From contig NW_026612051.1 of the NCBI RefSeq assembly GCF_029931775.1, forward strand, positions 186,001 through 250,000: a stretch of DNA of 64,000 nt, in the 5' to 3' direction. This DNA comes from Euleptes europaea. Taxonomy: Eukaryota; Chordata; Lepidosauria; Squamata; Sphaerodactylidae. How positions within the stretch are numbered: the first letter of the stretch is position 1; every line of letters starts with the position of its first letter. The notes beneath the pieces were generated by a model that was not told the origin of the DNA, made no database searches, and was given only the letters and a program-made list of their open reading frames with translations. Positions 11,392-23,029 of the stretch are shown piece by piece. The translations under genes and the position numbers were made by a program.

Positions 11392-13035
11392 TTACTCTCA
11401 GGTAATAATTTTACCAAATGATTGGTCAAAACTCACATTGCCAGCCTCTCACTCTTTTATGGAAATTTTTGTACCCATCCTGCTTTATGACTGTAGTACA
11501 TTTCTTTGTCAAGAAAAACTGATCATTCTCTGCCTGGAATATGGTTTTGTGCTAAACAGTCTATCACCCTCAGACCAGTAACTCCAAAGTAGATCTACAA
11601 TAGTCACTGCAAAAGCCTTGGCACATCATGGTAAATTATTCCTGACATTTCTATAGGTATTACACCTTTTCCATCTAGCTTTTAAATAATCCAGCCCTTA
11701 TCTAAAGATATGCAAATTCTGCAGCCTTAGCACGGGTATCAATGTTACGAACGTCAGCCAACTTCTATGGGGCTGAGGTGTGAAAAAGAAAAGCTTGTGC
11801 TTTGAAGGGAGAAGGTGAAGAGCAGGATGGGTAGGGTCCATGATTTTAAAATAATGATTTATAGTTAAAAAAAATTACTGTGTCCCTTAATACCGGTAAT
11901 TTGATTTAAAATTATACTTGATTGCAATTTCATTTATTTTCTATACAGCGGAGACCTAATGAGGTTTACATTGTTCTCCTCTCCTACATTTTACCCTCAA
12001 AACAACTATGTGAAGTAGTTTAGGCTGAGAGTGTGTGACTGGCCCAAGGTCACCCATCAAGCATCCATGGCAGAATGGGGATTCGAACCTGAGTCACCTG
12101 ATCCCAGTTTGACATGTATACCACACTGATCTCAGTTTGACACATACACTCTACACCATACTGGCTCTCAATGTAAGCAAATATTTGATTTCTCTACAAT
12201 CTCTCATGTCCCTGACACATTCTCCATGTTAGAGCATGAAGCAAAAGCAAAATATGTTATATCTGAGGTCAAGCACCATACATTGTGTTTTTTATTACAG
12301 GGCAAATGATGAATATTTGGCCCCATTCCACCACCACCACCACCACACACAAAACACATGCATTCAATGTGGCATCAGTACTGCGGCAAGATACTCAACC
12401 AAATGCATATGTGCATCAGGCTCCATGTGGGTAGCCTCTGGCTGCATGATGGGGGACCGTGCCTTTTGCCTTTGCACATGTGTAGGCTTTATGCATACCT
12501 TCTGCTGAATGCCAAGCAGCAAATTATATTAGGAAAATGGGAGAGACAGGATGTCTTGGATACAGAGCAATATCATCAGTCAGTCAAAGCACGGAAGAAG
12601 TAAGAAGTAAACACATCATAGAAAAAATATAAAAACAAAATAAAAATAAAAATAAAAAGAGACTGGTGAGAAGGGGAGGCATCCAACGGAGTAGAGTGCA
12701 GCACTCTCTGACTTAGTTGGTAAACAACAACTAGCCTGTTTTATCCTCTCATGGGTTTGTATTGACCTTTGGGGGGTCTATTCAAGTTTATAATCTGCTC
12801 CCCAAACTGTCCCACCTTTTCAAACTTAACCTGACCGAGCAGAGGGCACAACAGAGTCTCACACATCCCAGCCTGCCTCGCTACAACCAGTAGAAGTGGA
12901 CGCTTGGTGCGCACATCCTGATATGATAGCATGACTGAACTCAGGGATTAAGTGAGCAAGACAGATGAAGAGCTGCTCACCATGGAAAGTATTGCTGAAC
13001 GTATTATTGAAGAAATGGAAATGGAAGGAGAGAAA
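11392..13035. other. Intergenic stretch 5' of the A-type exon
   Basis: Contains one tRNA-type SINE (11930-12170), a short CCA run near 12331-12347, an A-rich AAAAATAA-like run near 12620-12660, and otherwise unique-looking AT-rich DNA. Short plus-strand frames near 12236-12603 show no family motif. Confidence 0.45.
11930..12170 (-). mobile_element. tRNA-derived SINE, minus strand
   Basis: Read on the minus strand it starts GAGAGCCAGTATGGTGTAGA, a tRNA-like head, with a GGTTCGAAT-type B box (plus strand GGGGATTCGAACCTGAG near 12076), then GACCTTGGGCCAGTCACACA and a 3' part ending near 11930. I know this SINE type from squamate genomes; the exact subfamily is not assigned. Confidence 0.7.
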
Positions 13036-13244
13036 TGTGGTATATTGGTACTGTTCCTTTAAGGACAACTCTCAGAGGCTCTTAGAACAGAGAGGCTCAG
13101 GTCTTATGACTATAACTGGAAGAGGAGTTATTGAGGCCTAGTTGTGGCTTGTTTAGTTAGTTGGCTGTTGTGTTCCAATAAACACAGTTTTTATGACCAC
13201 TACTGCCTTCAGCGTTGATCCTTGCCCTCCCTAAAGGCATAACA
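13036..13244 (+). mobile_element. Possible solo LTR (weak)
   Basis: A 209 bp stretch with TG at the left end, CA at the right end, a CAATAAACA polyadenylation-type signal near 13178, and CCTTTAAGGACAA near the start. No clear target duplication and no internal retroviral sequence nearby. If real it is an old fossil of an LTR element; family unknown. Confidence 0.25.
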
Positions 13245-13961
13245 AAGGATATAGAGAACACAAAGACATTAGTAAAAACCCTTCTGGTGTGCTATTAATG
13301 TGGAAGCAGAGGAGCTTTCTTCTGTGCAAGACGGGTTCAGCTGCAACTTAGTTACTTGGAAGTAGCCTTCTAGCAGTCACTATGAGTGTTTAAGTGTCAT
13401 CATACATTTATTCCTGATGTTTCTATTAGCACCAATCATTTTCTGACTAGATTTTAGATACTCTGGAATCCTCTATTTTTGGAGCACTACCATTAGAAAG
13501 AAAATCCCCTATGTCATCAAGCATTTAAATAAATTCTGCAATCTGTAGTGCATTACTATAAATCATGTTAAATAAGTTTGCAAAATACCTGATAAGATAT
13601 TAGAACCTACAGGCTAAATTTTTTAGAAAGTTTAGTTTGTAAAGAATTCTTTGATAACTATTGCTAATAAGAAGCAAATCTACAGAAGGAACAGTGCACA
13701 ACATCTTAGTTAGGGCCAAATGAGACATGACGACATCCTCGTGGCGGCCACGAGGATGCCGCAACCATTCAAATAACTTGGGTATTCGTTTGTTCAGTTA
13801 AAAAAAATAAAAACATATTTTCATTCATTTTAGATCAGGTAAGATCATACATTGTATATAAAGAGGAAGAGCAGTATAATTGTGGTATGATATTTCATTT
13901 TAGTCACAAATTCAAAGCAGCATAGAATAGCAAGTAAATAATTTCTAGAATAAAAACTCAC
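13245..13961. other. Intron side of the 13962-16415 exon donor, nothing recognised
   Basis: AT-rich sequence without repeats I recognise, apart from a short inverted repeat around 13738-13760 (ATCCTCGTGGCGGCCACGAG). It would be intron in a spliced transcript of the exon upstream. Confidence 0.4.
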
Positions 13962-16415
13962 CATATTCATATTAGCCACCTCAGAATCTAAATTGTTTCC
14001 TTCATTGCCTGTCAAAGGCTCACCAGATTTGTCACCAAAAAGAACGTGATCTGCAATCTGAATATTGGGTGTCAGGAAAGTGAGCTCATTTTTCCTGGAT
14101 TCTGAGGACAGACACAACTGGTAGGAATAAGGCAAAGTCCCATCTTCAAAATTTGGAGGAAAGATGGCACCAGCCTTTGAAGGGGGAACGGGACCAAAGC
14201 ACTGAAGGAATGTGGGATTCCCTGAACGTCGAAGCTTCATCAGAATAGCCAGAATCACTGTCAAGAGGAACAAGAATGAGATCAAAGCCAAGGCCAGCAC
14301 CAGATAGAACTGCAGATCAGACTGATAGTCAGGGCTGTTTGATTGGTTTTTCATTTCTGGAAGGGCCTCCTGGAAGTTCTCAGCAAACACCAGGTTCAGC
14401 GTCACAGTAGCAGATAGCGATGGGTGCCCATTATCCTTCACCAAGACAATTAGTCTCTGCTTCACAGCATCTCTTTCCAAAAAAGTTCGGGATGTCCTGA
14501 TCTCACCAGTGTGGTGTCCAATTGTGAAGAGCCCTGGCTCAGTGGCCTGAAGCAGGTGGTAGGAGAGCCAGGCATTGTGTCCAGAGTCAGCATCCACTGC
14601 TACCACCTTGGTCACCAGATAATCTGCCTCAGCCGAACGAGGTATCATCTCAAACAAGGCTGAGCCTTCCACTCCTTTGGAAGGGTAGAGGATCTGAGGG
14701 CTGTTGTCATTCTGGTCCACAATAAACACTTTCATTGTGACAACGCTGCTGAGAGGAGGAGAACCTCCATCTCGGGCCTCCACTTGAAGTTGGAACTCCC
14801 TAAATTGCTCATAGTCAAAGGAGCGCTGTGCATAAATAATTCCTGTCTCAGAATTAATGGAGACATAAGAGGAGAGAGGCAGGTCCTCAATGTTGCTCTT
14901 GAGGATAGAGTAAATGATTCGGGCATTGCGATCCAGATCCTGGTCAGAGGCTTTGACCCTGAAAATGGAGGCTCCAGAGGGGTTGTTTTCTGGCACATAG
15001 GCAGTATAGGATGGCTTTTCAAAGGCTGGAGGGTTATCGTTGATATCAGAGATCTGTACTGAAATGGTCTTGAGCGTAGAAAGAGGAGGATTGCCTTTAT
15101 CTGTGGCTGTGATTGTGATATTATACTCGGGAGTATTTTCCCTGTCAAGTGCACCGTCTGTAAGCAATTTATAGTAGTTATTGGATGTTGAGACAATTTG
15201 AAATGGCAAATTACTTAGTAAATGACAAACTATGTTTCCATTTTCTCCTGAATCTCTGTCTTTTACATTGATGAGAGCTACTAGAGTCCCGGATGCAGAA
15301 TCTTCACGTATTGGACTGGATGACGAGACAAGAACGATTTCTGGGGCATTGTCATTCTCATCTACTATCTTTATTTCAACTTTGCAGTGAGCCACTAACC
15401 CACCCCCATCCTTTGCTTCAATCATCATGGTGTATTTATCTTTCCCCTCAAAGTCCAGGGTTTCAATAACCCTAATTGTTCCATTTTGTGGATCTAGCAA
15501 AAACATTTTGCGAGCACTTTCAGCAATGTTGCTAAAGCTATAGATTAACTGGGCATTGGAACCTTCATCTCTGTCAGTGGCTTTCACTTGTACCACTGAA
15601 GATCCTTTGGGGGCATTTTCCATCATGCTGACCTTGTACAATTCTCGTGCAAAAACAGGGGGGTTGTCATTGGCATCAATGACATTAATCCATATTTTGG
15701 CTGTCCCTGTTCTGGCAGGCTTCCCTCCATCCACAGCCAGAAGGGTTAAATAGAAACTGCTTTCACTTTCCCGATCCAACTGTTTACTCAGTACTAATTC
15801 TGCATATTTATTTCCATCATCACTGTCTCTAGTTTCCAGTGTGAAATATTGATTGGATGTGAGCTGGTAATTCTGGACAGAATTCATTCCAACATCTGAA
15901 TCTTCAGCATGCCCAAGACCAAATCGAGCTCCTGGCAAAGTTAATTCACTTGGTTCTAGCCTGATATCTTTGTTTAAGAAATGTGGTGTGTTATCATTAA
16001 TATCCTGGATTGCTACTGTTACGTGGAAAATATTCATGGGATTTTCAACCATTACTTCAAAATTAATCAGGCAGAATATAGTTTCCCCACAGATTCCCTC
16101 TCTATCTATCCTGTCATTTACATACAGTTTGCCATTTTCTGTACTGATAGTGAAATATTGCTCTTTATCTAGAGAAAGGACATGCAGATTGCGGCTTGCT
16201 ATTTCTCCAGGACTAAGTCCTAAATCTTTGGCTAGATTCCCTACACTGGACCCTTTCTCCATTTCCTCAGGAATCGAATACTGAATCTGCTCTGAGGCAG
16301 TCTTGCAGAACAAAGACAATAATAAGAGGAACAATAACCTTACTGATCCACTGTTCTCTTTGTGTCTGCCGTTCATCCTTCTTGCTGAGAAGTTTGCTTT
16401 TCCTTCTTCTGGCAT
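13962..16415 (-). CDS. PCDHGB: Protocadherin gamma-B-like variable exon, type I with type II-like tail
   Basis: An intact exon of 818 codons. Signal peptide 1-41 from MPEEGKANFS; a second ATG at codon 14 (MNGRHKEN) would give a 28-residue leader of the type II length. EC1 (42-146) has C-x5-C (CGETIFC) and ends DINDNTPHF; EC2 to 255 ends DANDNPPVF; EC3 to 360 ends DENDNAPEI; EC4 to 465 has [13 protein letters not shown]5 to 575 ends DQNDNSPQI; EC6 follows. The helix is near 701-726. The B-type tail is odd: it reads [20 protein letters not shown] and [12 protein letters not shown], matching type II exons, whereas the ectodomain and helix (LISFLFLL) are type I. The exon ends AATATG before GTGAGT (GT at 13960-13961), phase 0. 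The frame reads 38 more codons into intron and stops at 13845. Role: neuronal homophilic adhesion receptor isoform. Confidence 0.96.
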
Positions 16416-16644
16416 ATCTTGATCAGCTGAGGGGTTTCAAATTCCCATTACAGTACAAGATCCACAGTAAGGAAGCTTAACATTGTCTCTGGATGTTGAA
16501 TTCATGTACGTTGTAATGGTTTTCTTTTCCCAAGGCTTATATGTCTCTGATGTCTGCTGTTTTCCTGATCTGCAGTCTGAGAACGAGCAGCCATGCCGCT
16601 GGAAGCATCATTCAGTGGATTTCCAGCTTCTACAAAGAAGCTAT

Positions 16645-16668
16645 ATTGGCCAACAGCGACACTCTGAG
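16645..16668 (-). promoter_or_regulatory. Protocadherin CSE (CGCT core)
   Basis: The plus strand reads ATTGGC then CAACAGCGACACTCTGAG, starting 230 bp upstream of the ATG at 16415. The same 24 bases occur in front of the exons ending at 47253 and 60265. In mammals this element with its CGCT core is the CTCF-bound heart of each variable promoter. Confidence 0.9.
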
Positions 16669-16924
16669 TATAAGGTAGGGAAGTGCAAGAACTGCTTTTC
16701 ATCTCATCTTGCAGCTAATATGTAGAGAAGAATAATCTGTTTTCAGGTAAGGAAGACGAACGTTTTCTGGCTTTGTGGAGTGTATATCTACATTATCTTA
16801 TGCAATGTTTTTGCTACTACTAGTCCATTCCAAACAGCTTTGGCCAAGCAGCACAAACGTTTCTGCTTTTCCACCACCTACCTGGGAAATCAATATGTTC
16901 TGTTCATGCCCTCTCAGATTCCAT

Positions 16925-17455
16925 ATAGTATTTATTTTTAATATTTATGTTTTATATCAAAAACAGCAACAAAATATAAACAAAGAATGAGCACCATAAA
17001 GCAGTTATAAAGGTTATAATGTCATCTGATTAATTACAAAACCCCATAGAGCATTAAGTTGAGTCATGCACCTTCCTCTTTTAAAAGAAGTGAGCCTCAC
17101 ATTAACACAGATCTCCTTGATTTTTACCATCCAGTCCTGTATATTTTGGGCTAAATTCTGCTTCCAAAGTCTAACAAAAACAATCTTTGCAACCAAAATT
17201 AAATAGAGTAAAATTACCTGGATCCTCCTTGGAAATTCTGCCACATGGTTCAATGCAAATATTTCTGGCCTTATCCCATCACTCTCTTTATCCCATCACT
17301 CTCCGTATCATTTGAGATTCAACTCATGGATCATTTTAGCCTTGCGGCATTGTCGTAAAGTTGGATACTGGATATACCAAAGGTTGATTTGAACTGAATG
17401 ACTGACCGTTTCACTCTTGGGTTTTAACTCTTCCGTGTACTACTCCATTTACGAT
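16925..17455 (-). mobile_element. L1-type LINE 3' fragment, minus strand
   Basis: The minus strand (17014-17253) encodes ILVAKIVFVRLWKQ then QDWMVKIKEICV, matching the extreme C-terminus of L1 ORF2 (AAxxxIxxxWK...W...). An AT-rich 3' part follows. Sister blocks at 34350 and 47860 run straight through the equivalent site (CAGATTCCATATACTATTTT), so the fragment is specific to this module copy. Confidence 0.7.
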
Positions 17456-17562
17456 TTTAAAAACTATGTTTCTATATAACTGGAATCCCTAAGTATGCCT
17501 TGGCAATTATTATACAGCCCACAAGCTCCTTCTGTATCTCAGTCCAGTTTTAGCATTTTGAC

Positions 17563-17772
17563 TGAACACATGAACACATGAAGCTGCCTTCTACTGAGTC
17601 AGACCACTGTTTTCTCAAGGTCAGAGAGCTCTGAATGGCAGCAGCTCTCCAGGCAAGCAAGTAGAGGCCTTTTACATCATCTAATACCTGCTCTTTTTAA
17701 CTGGAGATGCTGGGAACCTGGGACCTTCTACATGCAAAGCAGATGCTCTACTACTGAGCCACAACCCCACCC
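17563..17772 (-). mobile_element. tRNA-derived SINE, minus strand (shared by four X blocks)
   Basis: The right end (plus strand GCTCTACTACTGAGCCACAA) is the complement of a tRNA-like A box, TGGCTCAGTAGTAGAGC. A degenerate B-box region and ACCTTGAGAAAACAGTGGTC follow, and the left end is CATGAAGCTGCCTTCTACTG. Equivalent copies lie at 34468-34688, 47983-48200 and 61000-61208, so insertion came before the module duplications. Confidence 0.85.
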
Positions 17773-19522
17773 TGAATTTATTGAACCTGAGGAGGATGGG
17801 CCCAAAGAATGTTCAGAGTGGGTGGGATCTCTTTGAGTCATTAGAGAGGCTGCTGATGTTTTACTAGCTTTGCCTTCTTCTTTGGAGCCTAATTTTTCAT
17901 AAACCCTAGTGCTCTCTTCTGACCTACATGTTCCACCTCAAAAGATAACCATCTATCTGTGGAAGGTGTCTTCCTCTTAAAGAACTGTTTTATTAATACA
18001 ACAAATGCCATTAAAACATTCATATCAGTTACAGAATTAAAATCGGAGAATATACAGTAACTAAAACTATAGGATATACACCTTGTTGTAAAGTAGTGCA
18101 TGAAAGAAGTAAAACTAAATATGTTAATCTGCTTTTATAAGAGCTTGCACAAGCAGAAACACAAACATTTTAAATAAAATCTAGCTCTTACAGTGCTGCA
18201 GGTACTCTTGTGCCAGTGTCTGTGGAGCAGCATTACCAGATCTTTTCCTTCCACTCATCCTTCTTTAGTTCTAACAACTTATGTTCACTTAGTGAAATTA
18301 CAGAAGCCTGAGATTTTATGAGTGAGAAACATTAGCCAACAGACTGAATGGAGAAGAAAATTAGAAACTTTAACTTTAAGTAGAGCTCTATTGGAAGGAG
18401 ATCCACCCATATGGAGAGGTTTCAAACATCACTATAAAGGAAACACCACATCAAATTCCATTATGGAATAGAACAGCATTTAAAGTTCTGAACTCCAAAA
18501 AAACCCTTTATATATTCATATATTGAACATCTCTCAAATGTTGAAAATATTTCTGCTGAATTCTTTACACAAAACATTTATATTGGACCAAACCAAATTG
18601 CAATAAATATACCATATTTTGTCACTAAAACACAGATACATTGCAGATGCATAAGAATGGCGATGGGGGTACAGTTCTAACTGATGGGCATCTCCACTTA
18701 AAAGAGTGCAGGTAGAATGGTGGAGAAGTACTTTGGTATCAGACCTTAGCCACCATCATTAAATGCTGATAACAATATTGGATGTGATGCACCAATGGGC
18801 CATTTTTGGTGTGGCAGCTCACTATACACACACACGAAGAAAACAATAACAACTCATGCATGATATTGGAGGGCATCTAAAACATTCTTAGTAAGCTTTG
18901 AGATGCCTTAGTTTTTGCTACAGAGTAGTAAAGCCAAACACCCAAGACCAAAGCAACTAAAGAAAAGGCTAGGATAAGCCCTGTGCCAGTTAACTGGGAG
19001 AGTTTCGAATGACCCATTAAAAAAATTCACATTTTTGTCCTCATAGGGTTAACTGAGCAACTATAAATGAGAATCTAATATCTCATTCCAACTTACCTGA
19101 AAGGGTTAGAAAAATATGCATATCGATCAAGGGCTCAATCCAGACCTTATGTTTAATGCTGGGTATTGAAAGTGTATACCCATCCAACTCCTCTACCTGG
19201 AAGACACGTGGAAGAAGGCCCCTAGGATTAATCAAGTCTCCTTTATCTTTTACTTCAGGTTGAGGCCCCAAAAGTTGGATGAATGGACCAATGGCTAAAC
19301 CGGCACATGTAGTTTGGGTGCAGGACCTGGTAACAAGGCCCAGGAGGTGTTTGGTTTCTTCCCCTATCCCTGCAGCCCCATAGAGTTTTTTACATTTAAA
19401 TGTACACCCTACCATTCATCAGCTCTTCTCCTTCAACTCTGGCTAGATCCTGTGTATGCTCTTAATGCAAGCATCCAGACTTTTTGGGCTGGCTGGATCT
19501 TCCTAGGCTGGATGCTCTAGGA
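17773..19522. other. Block X, copy 1: duplicated noncoding DNA
   Basis: Homologous to sequence near 34690-36800, 48200-49950 and 61210-63460. Landmarks are GCTTGCACAAGCAGAAACAC near 18143 and a GATGGGCATCTCC stretch near 18685. No gene is recognised. A minus-strand hydrophobic stretch at 18895-19012 is described as a finding. It ends at the hAT insertion point. Confidence 0.7.
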
Positions 19523-19769
19523 CAGTGATGGCGAACCTTTTAGAGACCAAGTGCCCAAACTGCAACCCAAAACCCACTTATTTATTGCTGAGTGCCAATG
19601 CAGCAATTTAACCTGAATACTGAGGTTTTAGTTTAGAGAAAACAACTCATACGTTAACATCTTTTGCCTTAAAAGAAAAACACAATAACAGAGCTTTCAA
19701 TGATACAAACAACTTTTTATTGAAAGGTAAACGTTTGCATTTGGCATGCTTTTGAACAATTAATGTGAT

Positions 19770-21560
19770 TTTTGCTGTTGTGTGCATGCTGATAATTTGT
19801 CCACCCTTGGCTCATACTTTGTAAGTTTGAGAGCAACACATGCAGCACTCAGGTCATCTGTTAGTCTGTTTCTGGTGTCAGATTTGATATAAATCAAAGC
19901 TGAAAACAACTGCTCACAAGCATAAGATGATCAAAACAAAGTAAGGAAAGCAATCCCAAGTGCTTTCATTGACTTAAAATTATTTGGCAGAGAATTCCAC
20001 ACTTTAAGGATTTCATTTTCAGAACTAACTGTGCTGTCCTTTGTCATCCCTTCTATCTTCTCAAGTGTTTCACGCAGGTCATAGAATTTATTTTTCCAGA
20101 TAGAGCTTTCTTGAAATTCTATTAGCTCCATTTCCAGATTTTCTAAATCTAACCAGTGTAGGCAGGAAAGATCAAGTTCTTCAAATTTGGCTTTATCTGG
20201 AGAAGTAAGAAAACACAGGGTTGTCTCCATCTTACGGAACTGTAAAAATCACCTGTGCAGCTGCTACAATTCTAGAAAATTCCTTGTAGATTTCCTGATG
20301 GCTTGTAGGATTGTCTGCAAATGTTGTAGAATTTTCTAAATGCATTTTTAGTTTTGGAAAATATTTCAGCTGCCCACTTTCAAGGTCTCTTTCAAAAACC
20401 TTCAGTTTTCTCTCAAATGTTTTGATATCACAAAACATCCTTTCTGCTGTTTTCCCTACGCCTTGTAGTTGTTTGTTCAGTACATTGAAGTGTTGTGTAA
20501 AATCTGTAAAAACCATGAGGTTGGTAAGCCAGGCCATATCAGTGAGCTGTGGATATTCCTGCCCTTTTTCATTCATAAACAGCCTAATTTCATCCAAGAA
20601 GGCTACAAATCTCTCCAGGACTCATCTTCTGCTCAGCCACCGGACATTATTGTACATAAGTAGAAAATTATACTGTGCCTGAACCTCTTCAAGAAGTGCT
20701 TGAAACTGTCGACAATTCAGAACACGAGCCATGATGTAATTCACCATTTTTGTGACATCTTTGAGGACATCATCAAATTTTTTGCTGCTCTCCCTGGCAC
20801 AAAGAGCTTCTTGATGTATAATGCAATGGAACTGAATGACTTGATGTTTTGTTTCTTTAACAAAGAATTGTATGAAACCAGATGTTGCCCCCACCATAGA
20901 AGGTGCCCCATCACTAGTAATTGAAACCACTTTTTCTGGTCTTGTGACAAAAAAGCCTCCACCACAGCATTGTAGATATCTATCCCTTGTGTTCTGTTAG
21001 GCAAAGACACCAGTTTCACCAGCTCTTCTCTCATGATGTCACCAACAGCATAATGCAAAATTACTGCTAGCCTTGCATGATTATTTATATCTGTGCTTTC
21101 ATCCAAGCACATGGAGTAACAGGATGCCTTTTGTAAGTCAGTGGTAAGCTGCTGATTAACATCACTTGCCATGTGCTGGACTCTATCTTTAACAGTATTT
21201 CTGCTAAGTGGCATCTCAGAGATGTGTTGAATTATTTTATCCTTGGTTCTTGTAGGTTATCCAGGCTGTGTGACCATGGTCTTGGTATTTTCTTTCCTGA
21301 CGTTTCGCCAGCAGCTGTGGCAGGCATCTTCAGAGGAGTAACACTGAAGGACAGTGTCTCAGGAAAGAAAATACTAAGACCACGGTCACACAGCCCGGAT
21401 AACCTACAAGAACCAATGAACTCTGACTGTGAAAGCCTTCGACAAAATTTTATCCTTGTTTGGGAAATCATGAAAAAGGGAATTACTCCCAGACAACATG
21501 GCTGTTTTGATAATATCCCCATCAGAGAGAGGCTTACCATGTTTTGCTATGCACAGTGAA
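19770..21560 (-). pseudogene. hAT transposase remnant
   Basis: Minus-strand frames read in order through a hAT transposase: N-terminal part KPLSDGDIIKTAMLSG near 21470-21550; SCYSMCLDESTDINNHARLA near 21100; VSITSDGAPSMVGATSGFI and FHCIIHQEALCA near 20800-20930 (catalytic region); LLMYNNVRWLSRR near 20640; a helical region between 20232 and 20597; and the C-terminal dimerisation motif EQLFSALIYIKSDTRNRL near 19850-19925. Several frame breaks and the 204 bp insertion at 21243-21446 disable it. The family is the group that also gave rise to domesticated GTF2IRD2- and ZBED-like host proteins, but nothing suggests domestication here. Confidence 0.88.
21243..21446. repeat. Long-inverted-repeat MITE inside the hAT element
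   Basis: The left arm TTGGTTCTTGTAGGTTATCC with GGTCTTGGTATTTTCTTTCC is mirrored on the right by GGAAAGAAAATACTAAGACC and GGATAACCTACAAGAACCAA. The outer arm GTGAAAGCCTTCGAC is kept only on the right. The 9 bp duplication ATTTTATCC lies at 21234-21242 and 21447-21455. A short relative is at 42908-43071. Long arms and a 9 bp duplication would suit a Mutator-like origin (inference). Confidence 0.85.
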
Positions 21561-21734
21561 ATTTGAAAACTGGCAGCTGTCAGATGATTTGTTCTAGAAA
21601 GAGTTGGAAATTTCTTCTAGAAATGAGGCTTGGGGGAAGCTAGGTAGACAGACAGAGATACATCCTGGCATGACAGGAGGGTCAAAGATATGGCCCACGT
21701 CTGAGAACAAAGCCACTGTAGTACCAGCCACATG

Positions 21735-21832
21735 GGACACCTGAAGCTTCATGGACCTTTGTCTATCAAGGTCAGTACTGTCTACTCACTGCAAAGCAGG
21801 TGTTCTACCGTTGAACCATGTCCCCCACCCCC
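21735..21832 (-). mobile_element. tRNA-derived SINE fragment, minus strand
   Basis: GAAGCTTCATGGACC, then TCTATCAAGGTCAGTACTGT and TTCTACCGTTGAACCATG match the family at 17563-17772, with the middle part missing. It lies inside the hAT element. Confidence 0.6.
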
Positions 21833-22111
21833 AGCTCCTCAAGTACTTCTGAATTCTATAGATTTCAAGGGGAGAAAAGTATTTTTTTCTATTTAGCTCT
21901 CAGACTGAAACCAAGAGGACTAAAGGCGAAACCACACATTAGGTTGAAGATCCATTACTAGATCTCCACATGGTTTTTTCACCCTAAAATGCAGCCATAT
22001 GGACAGACCACACTGGCCTGGGAGGATATTAACTTTCTTCAGTGAAGGTGATTGTAAGCCAGTTTGATTCTCCCTTAAGTGGCAGAGAAAGTCGGCATAT
22101 AAAAACCAACC

Positions 22112-22234
22112 CTTCTTCTTCTTCTTCTTCTTCTTCTTCTTCTTCTTCTTCTTCTTCTTCTTCTTCTTCTTCTTCTTCTTCTTCTTCTTCTTCTTCTTCT
22201 TCTTCTTCTTGTTCTTGTTCTTCTTGTTCTTCTT
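22112..22234. repeat. (TTC)n microsatellite
   Basis: About 33 perfect TTC units, then GTTCTTGTTC variants. It follows a SINE 3'-end-like sequence (GGCAGAGAAAGTCGGCATAT). Open frames of poly-Ser, poly-Glu or poly-Lys here are artefacts of the repeat. Confidence 0.95.
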
Positions 22235-23029
22235 CCCAATTAAAAATGTCCTCCCCAACTGGGTGGCTATTGTTCCTGGTAGACAAATCTTTTTCTGTCT
22301 CCTTTCCTTGCTAGGAGATAATTGTACCTGGTGTGGAGGGGAGGGTTCAGCTGAGAAGTTAGTACCTTGTTGTCTCTGTAAAGGGCCTTTTAAAAACAGC
22401 TGCACCCTGGGACCAAGTTCAGAATTAGATATATAGGTGAATCAGCACGGCGCTTAAAATTCTGTAAGGGGGAAAAACAATGTTGATGTTTGAAAAGGCA
22501 GTTGGAATGGGGTGAAGAGAGTCAGTTGGATGGTAAGGGATGATGAGAAGCTGACAGAGTAAGCAGGGATAAAAAGAAAAAAGGCAGAGCAATCAATGTG
22601 GTAATACCTACCTAGGAAAGCAGAATGGAAGAAACTGAAGACGGGCGGGGCCCCCAAACTGAAGTCAGGCGGGGCCGGACAAACAGCTGAGTTGCAGCTC
22701 AGCTGAGAGGAGGGGGCGTGGCAAGGTGCTTGGCCACAGCCTCCCCATCCAAACTGAAGACAGGCGGGGCCCCAACAAACAGCTGAGCTGCGGCCGACAA
22801 ACAGCTGAGCTGTGGCCACAGCTCAGCTGAGAGAGAGGGAGGGGCTTGCCCCGGTGCAAGGAGAGGGAGGGCACCAGTGCAGGCTTGGGGAGCATGGACT
22901 TGGGGAGAAGGAGCACCGCACCACAGCAACAAGGCACAGCCCTAGGCAGACGCGATGGCTCCGCGCGTGCCCACAGAGAGGGCTCAGCGTGCCGCTTGCG
23001 GCATGCATGCCATACGTTCGCCAACACGG

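Larger units (their letters stand above)
19523..23029 (-). mobile_element. hAT (Charlie-like) DNA transposon, 3.5 kb
   Basis: The left end is CAGTGATGGCGAACCTTTT and the right end, read inverted, is CCGTGTTGGCGAACG: terminal inverted repeats of the hAT type. The 8 bp duplication CTCTAGGA lies at 19515-19522 and 23030-23037. Sister X blocks keep the empty site (CTCTAGGA once at 49948-49955, CACTAAGA at 36804-36811), which proves both ends. Inside are a decayed transposase gene on the minus strand, a long-armed palindromic element (21243-21446), a SINE piece (21735-21832), a SINE 3' end at about 22025-22105 with a TTC repeat, and a GC-rich 5' region (about 22640-23000) with AACAGCTGAGCTG repeats. 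The element is dead. Confidence 0.93.

Noticed and set aside
12236-12603. Small plus-strand frames near 12.3 kb (Cys/His-rich peptide)
   Set aside because: The His run comes from a CAC/CCA repeat; there is no start context, paralogue or domain to support a gene.
13738-13760. Short GC-rich inverted repeat as a terminator or regulatory hairpin
   Set aside because: An isolated small palindrome with no counterpart in the sister modules and no known role in this kind of locus.
22029-22405. Frames encoding poly-Glu, poly-Lys and poly-Ser
   Set aside because: Produced by the TTC microsatellite inside the hAT element.
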